From Akkermansia muciniphila (lineage in GTDB: Bacteria; Verrucomicrobiota; Verrucomicrobiia; Limisphaerales; SXTU01): a DNA stretch of 6,155 bases. The DNA lies in NCBI GenBank assembly GCA_945872195.1, contig CAMBZO010000169.1, positions 1 to 6,155 of the forward strand, given 5' to 3'. The notes under the pieces were generated by a model. That model saw only the letters and a program-made list of their open reading frames with translations. It ran no database searches and was not told where the DNA came from. Numbering within the stretch: position 1 is the stretch's first letter; each line of letters opens with the position of its first letter. Position numbers and translations under genes: made by a program. Positions 5,028 through 6,155 of the stretch are shown here, in pieces.

Positions 5028-6155
5028 TTACGGCTCGACCAGACGAACGCGGTAGAAGCGGGGACCTGCGGTCGTCGGAGTTTGGAACTCGATGTCACGC
5101 CCGCTGCCCACGATGTTGGTGGCGATCGCCGCCCAGTTCGTCCCGGCCAGTATTGTGGAAACTTCGAGCACGTAGGACTTGCCGGTTGCGGTCGGCCAGC
5201 GCAGGCGCGGGCCGCCGTTGATGAGGCCGGGCGCGCGCAGTTGCAGACCAGAGCCCGCGTCGTTCGGATCGGTGCCCGCGCGGAACTCGGCCCAGTTCGG
5301 GATGCCATCGCCGTCCGCATCCGCATTCGCGGCTGAGAGCAGGTTGTTCAATGTGCCGAAGTGCTTCAAACGCCACCCGTCGGGGATCGCGTCACTCCAT
5401 GAGGAAAACTGGCGGGAGCGCGTGGTGATCAGGCCGCCTTCGCGCCGGGCGAGGACGACTCCTAGCCCGGTGGGCGAGGCAGAAACGTGGTCGAAACGAA
5501 CGGCATAGGCGGCGTTCGCGCCGGCAGCCGCCGGCAGGGTGAAGAGCAACGTGCCGATGGAGGCGTCACCGCTGAGACCGGGAACCGAATCGTTCAGCCA
5601 TGCAGCGGAGTAGTTGCCCGCGCCGCGCGACTGGCTCATGCCCGGCGCGCCGAGCACGGCGCTGGGGGTGAACTGCACGGGCGTGGTAAGGATGGGGGAG
5701 CCATCGAGCGGGACGACGGTGAGGTTCAGGAGGAGCACGCGCAGCGGCTCCGTGCCTGAGACGCGCGCGGTGATGGGGATGCTCACCTGCTGACCAGCAG
5801 TGCCGATGATTTCCCCAGCGCTGAAGGTGACGGATGACTCGTCGTTCGGTGTGCCGAGGGACTGGGCGACACGGGCGGCTCGCGGCGCCGGCGCGGGGGC
5901 AGTTCTCAGCGACTGTCCGACCACGCCGCGGAAGTTGTTCGCGTTGGTGTTGGCGTAGTGAATGCCATTGGAGCGGAAGCGGATGAAATTCGTGAGCGAG
6001 GCGTCCAGTGAGCGACGGAAGGTGACGAAGATGTCCGCCACGTTCAGCGTGCCGTCCCCGAAGGCGATGGAGTTGATGGTGAGGTCTGTGCCGGAGGAGA
6101 CGGAGCCACCAAACTGGGTGCTCAGACGCAGCAGGGAAGTGGGCGGGTCGTTCGT
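5028..6155 (-). CDS. Partial CDS (C-terminal 375 residues): secreted multidomain protein with dockerin-like, cohesin-like and TSP3 motifs
   Basis: The frame is open from the right edge to a TAA at 5028-5030, so the true start lies outside the window; the in-frame GTG at 6039-6041 is internal because coding-type sequence continues upstream of it. Residues are numbered from the right edge. FGDGTLNVADIF (32-43) resembles one dockerin calcium half-loop and is followed by an FRRSLD helix. A Pro/Ala/Arg-rich linker lies near 85-100. Residues about 107-230 look like a cohesin-type beta sandwich (GQQVSIPI, ASIGTLLFTLP). DADGDGIPNWAE (279-290) is a full DxDxDGxxxxxE calcium loop continuing into FRAGTDPND, typical of thrombospondin type 3 repeats. 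Residues 323-375 form a terminal beta domain (SYVLEVST, PRFYRVRLVEP). Such proteins are normally exported and displayed or shed; the signal peptide would be outside the window. There is no catalytic domain in this part, so enzyme, adhesin or scaffold cannot be distinguished. Confidence 0.85.
   Translation of the reverse strand, partial: TNDPPTSLLRLSTQFGGSVSSGTDLTINSIAFGDGTLNVADIFVTFRRSLDASLTNFIRFRSNGIHYANTNANNFRGVVGQSLRTAPAPAPRAARVAQSLGTPNDESSVTFSAGEIIGTAGQQVSIPITARVSGTEPLRVLLLNLTVVPLDGSPILTTPVQFTPSAVLGAPGMSQSRGAGNYSAAWLNDSVPGLSGDASIGTLLFTLPAAAGANAAYAVRFDHVSASPTGLGVVLARREGGLITTRSRQFSSWSDAIPDGWRLKHFGTLNNLLSAANADADGDGIPNWAEFRAGTDPNDAGSGLQLRAPGLINGGPRLRWPTATGKSYVLEVSTILAGTNWAAIATNIVGSGRDIEFQTPTTAGPRFYRVRLVEP
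5256..5327 (-). other. Thrombospondin type 3-like calcium-binding repeat within the secreted protein
   Basis: Codons for residues 277-300 of the fragment encode a DxDxDG loop with D279, D281, D283, G284 and E290 at the canonical positions 1, 3, 5, 6 and 12 of an EF-hand-like calcium site, followed by AGTDPND. Only one copy is present here. In this protein class such a loop usually acts as a rigid calcium-stabilised spacer between beta domains, here between the cohesin-like and the terminal domain. Confidence 0.75.
5976..6074 (-). other. Degenerate dockerin-like motif within the secreted protein
   Basis: Residues 28-60 of the fragment contain GDGTLNVADIFVTFRRSLD. Relative to a dockerin calcium loop (D-x-N-x-D-G-x-x-N-x-x-D), D34, N38 and D41 occupy positions 5, 9 and 12, but positions 1 and 3 are I30 and F32, so the first ligands are missing. 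Only one half-repeat is seen; a true type I dockerin has two. It may be a lineage-specific domain with its own partner rather than a cellulosomal dockerin. Confidence 0.4.

Noticed and set aside
5028..6041. GTG at 6039-6041 as the start of the secreted protein
   Set aside because: The same frame stays open to the window edge with domain-like sequence, and the GTG falls in the middle of the dockerin-like motif.
1..6155. CRISPR, insertion sequence, tRNA/rRNA, toxin-antitoxin or defence genes
   Set aside because: No direct-repeat array, transposase motif, terminal inverted repeats, cloverleaf or recognisable defence domain was found on either strand.

Overview
The window is 6,155 bp of high-GC bacterial DNA. 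It is most likely from Verrucomicrobiota (Limisphaerales/Pedosphaera-like) or a close PVC relative. This is inferred from three things: a Tat-signal Gfo/Idh/MocA oxidoreductase next to a xylose-isomerase-like TIM-barrel protein, a topoisomerase IV A subunit of the Bacteroidetes/Chlamydiae/Verrucomicrobia type, and a large secreted protein with the thrombospondin-type-3 and terminal beta-domain layout common in that phylum. None of the visible starts has an obvious Shine-Dalgarno sequence.

Layout. Positions 1-2663 hold three minus-strand genes, read from right to left. The first is a sugar phosphate isomerase/epimerase-like TIM-barrel protein (1611-2663). A compact hairpin at 1569-1589 resembles an intrinsic terminator. 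Next comes the Tat-exported Gfo/Idh/MocA oxidoreductase (162-1454). Last are the first 30 codons of a gene that may encode a SIS-domain (phosphosugar isomerase-type) protein running off the left edge (1-90). A 161-bp divergent intergenic region (2664-2824) separates this block from the plus-strand parC-like gene (2825-4924). After a 103-bp convergent gap, a minus-strand gene for a large secreted multidomain protein covers 5028-6155. It has its stop codon in the window but its N-terminus lies beyond the right edge.

Function. The left block looks like a small carbohydrate module: an NAD(P)-type oxidoreductase with an export signal, a metal-dependent TIM-barrel isomerase/epimerase, and possibly a phosphosugar isomerase. 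Substrates cannot be read from sequence. The topoisomerase is a housekeeping gene with all core catalytic motifs, and its parE partner is not in the window. The right-edge protein is probably surface-exposed or extracellular. It carries a degenerate dockerin-like motif, a cohesin-like beta domain, one canonical calcium loop of the TSP3 type and a terminal beta domain.

I found no mobile element, CRISPR array, tRNA or rRNA. The window is mostly ordinary core and accessory gene content. The least explained part is the dockerin-like/cohesin-like secreted protein, which is the best lead but not proof of a new system.
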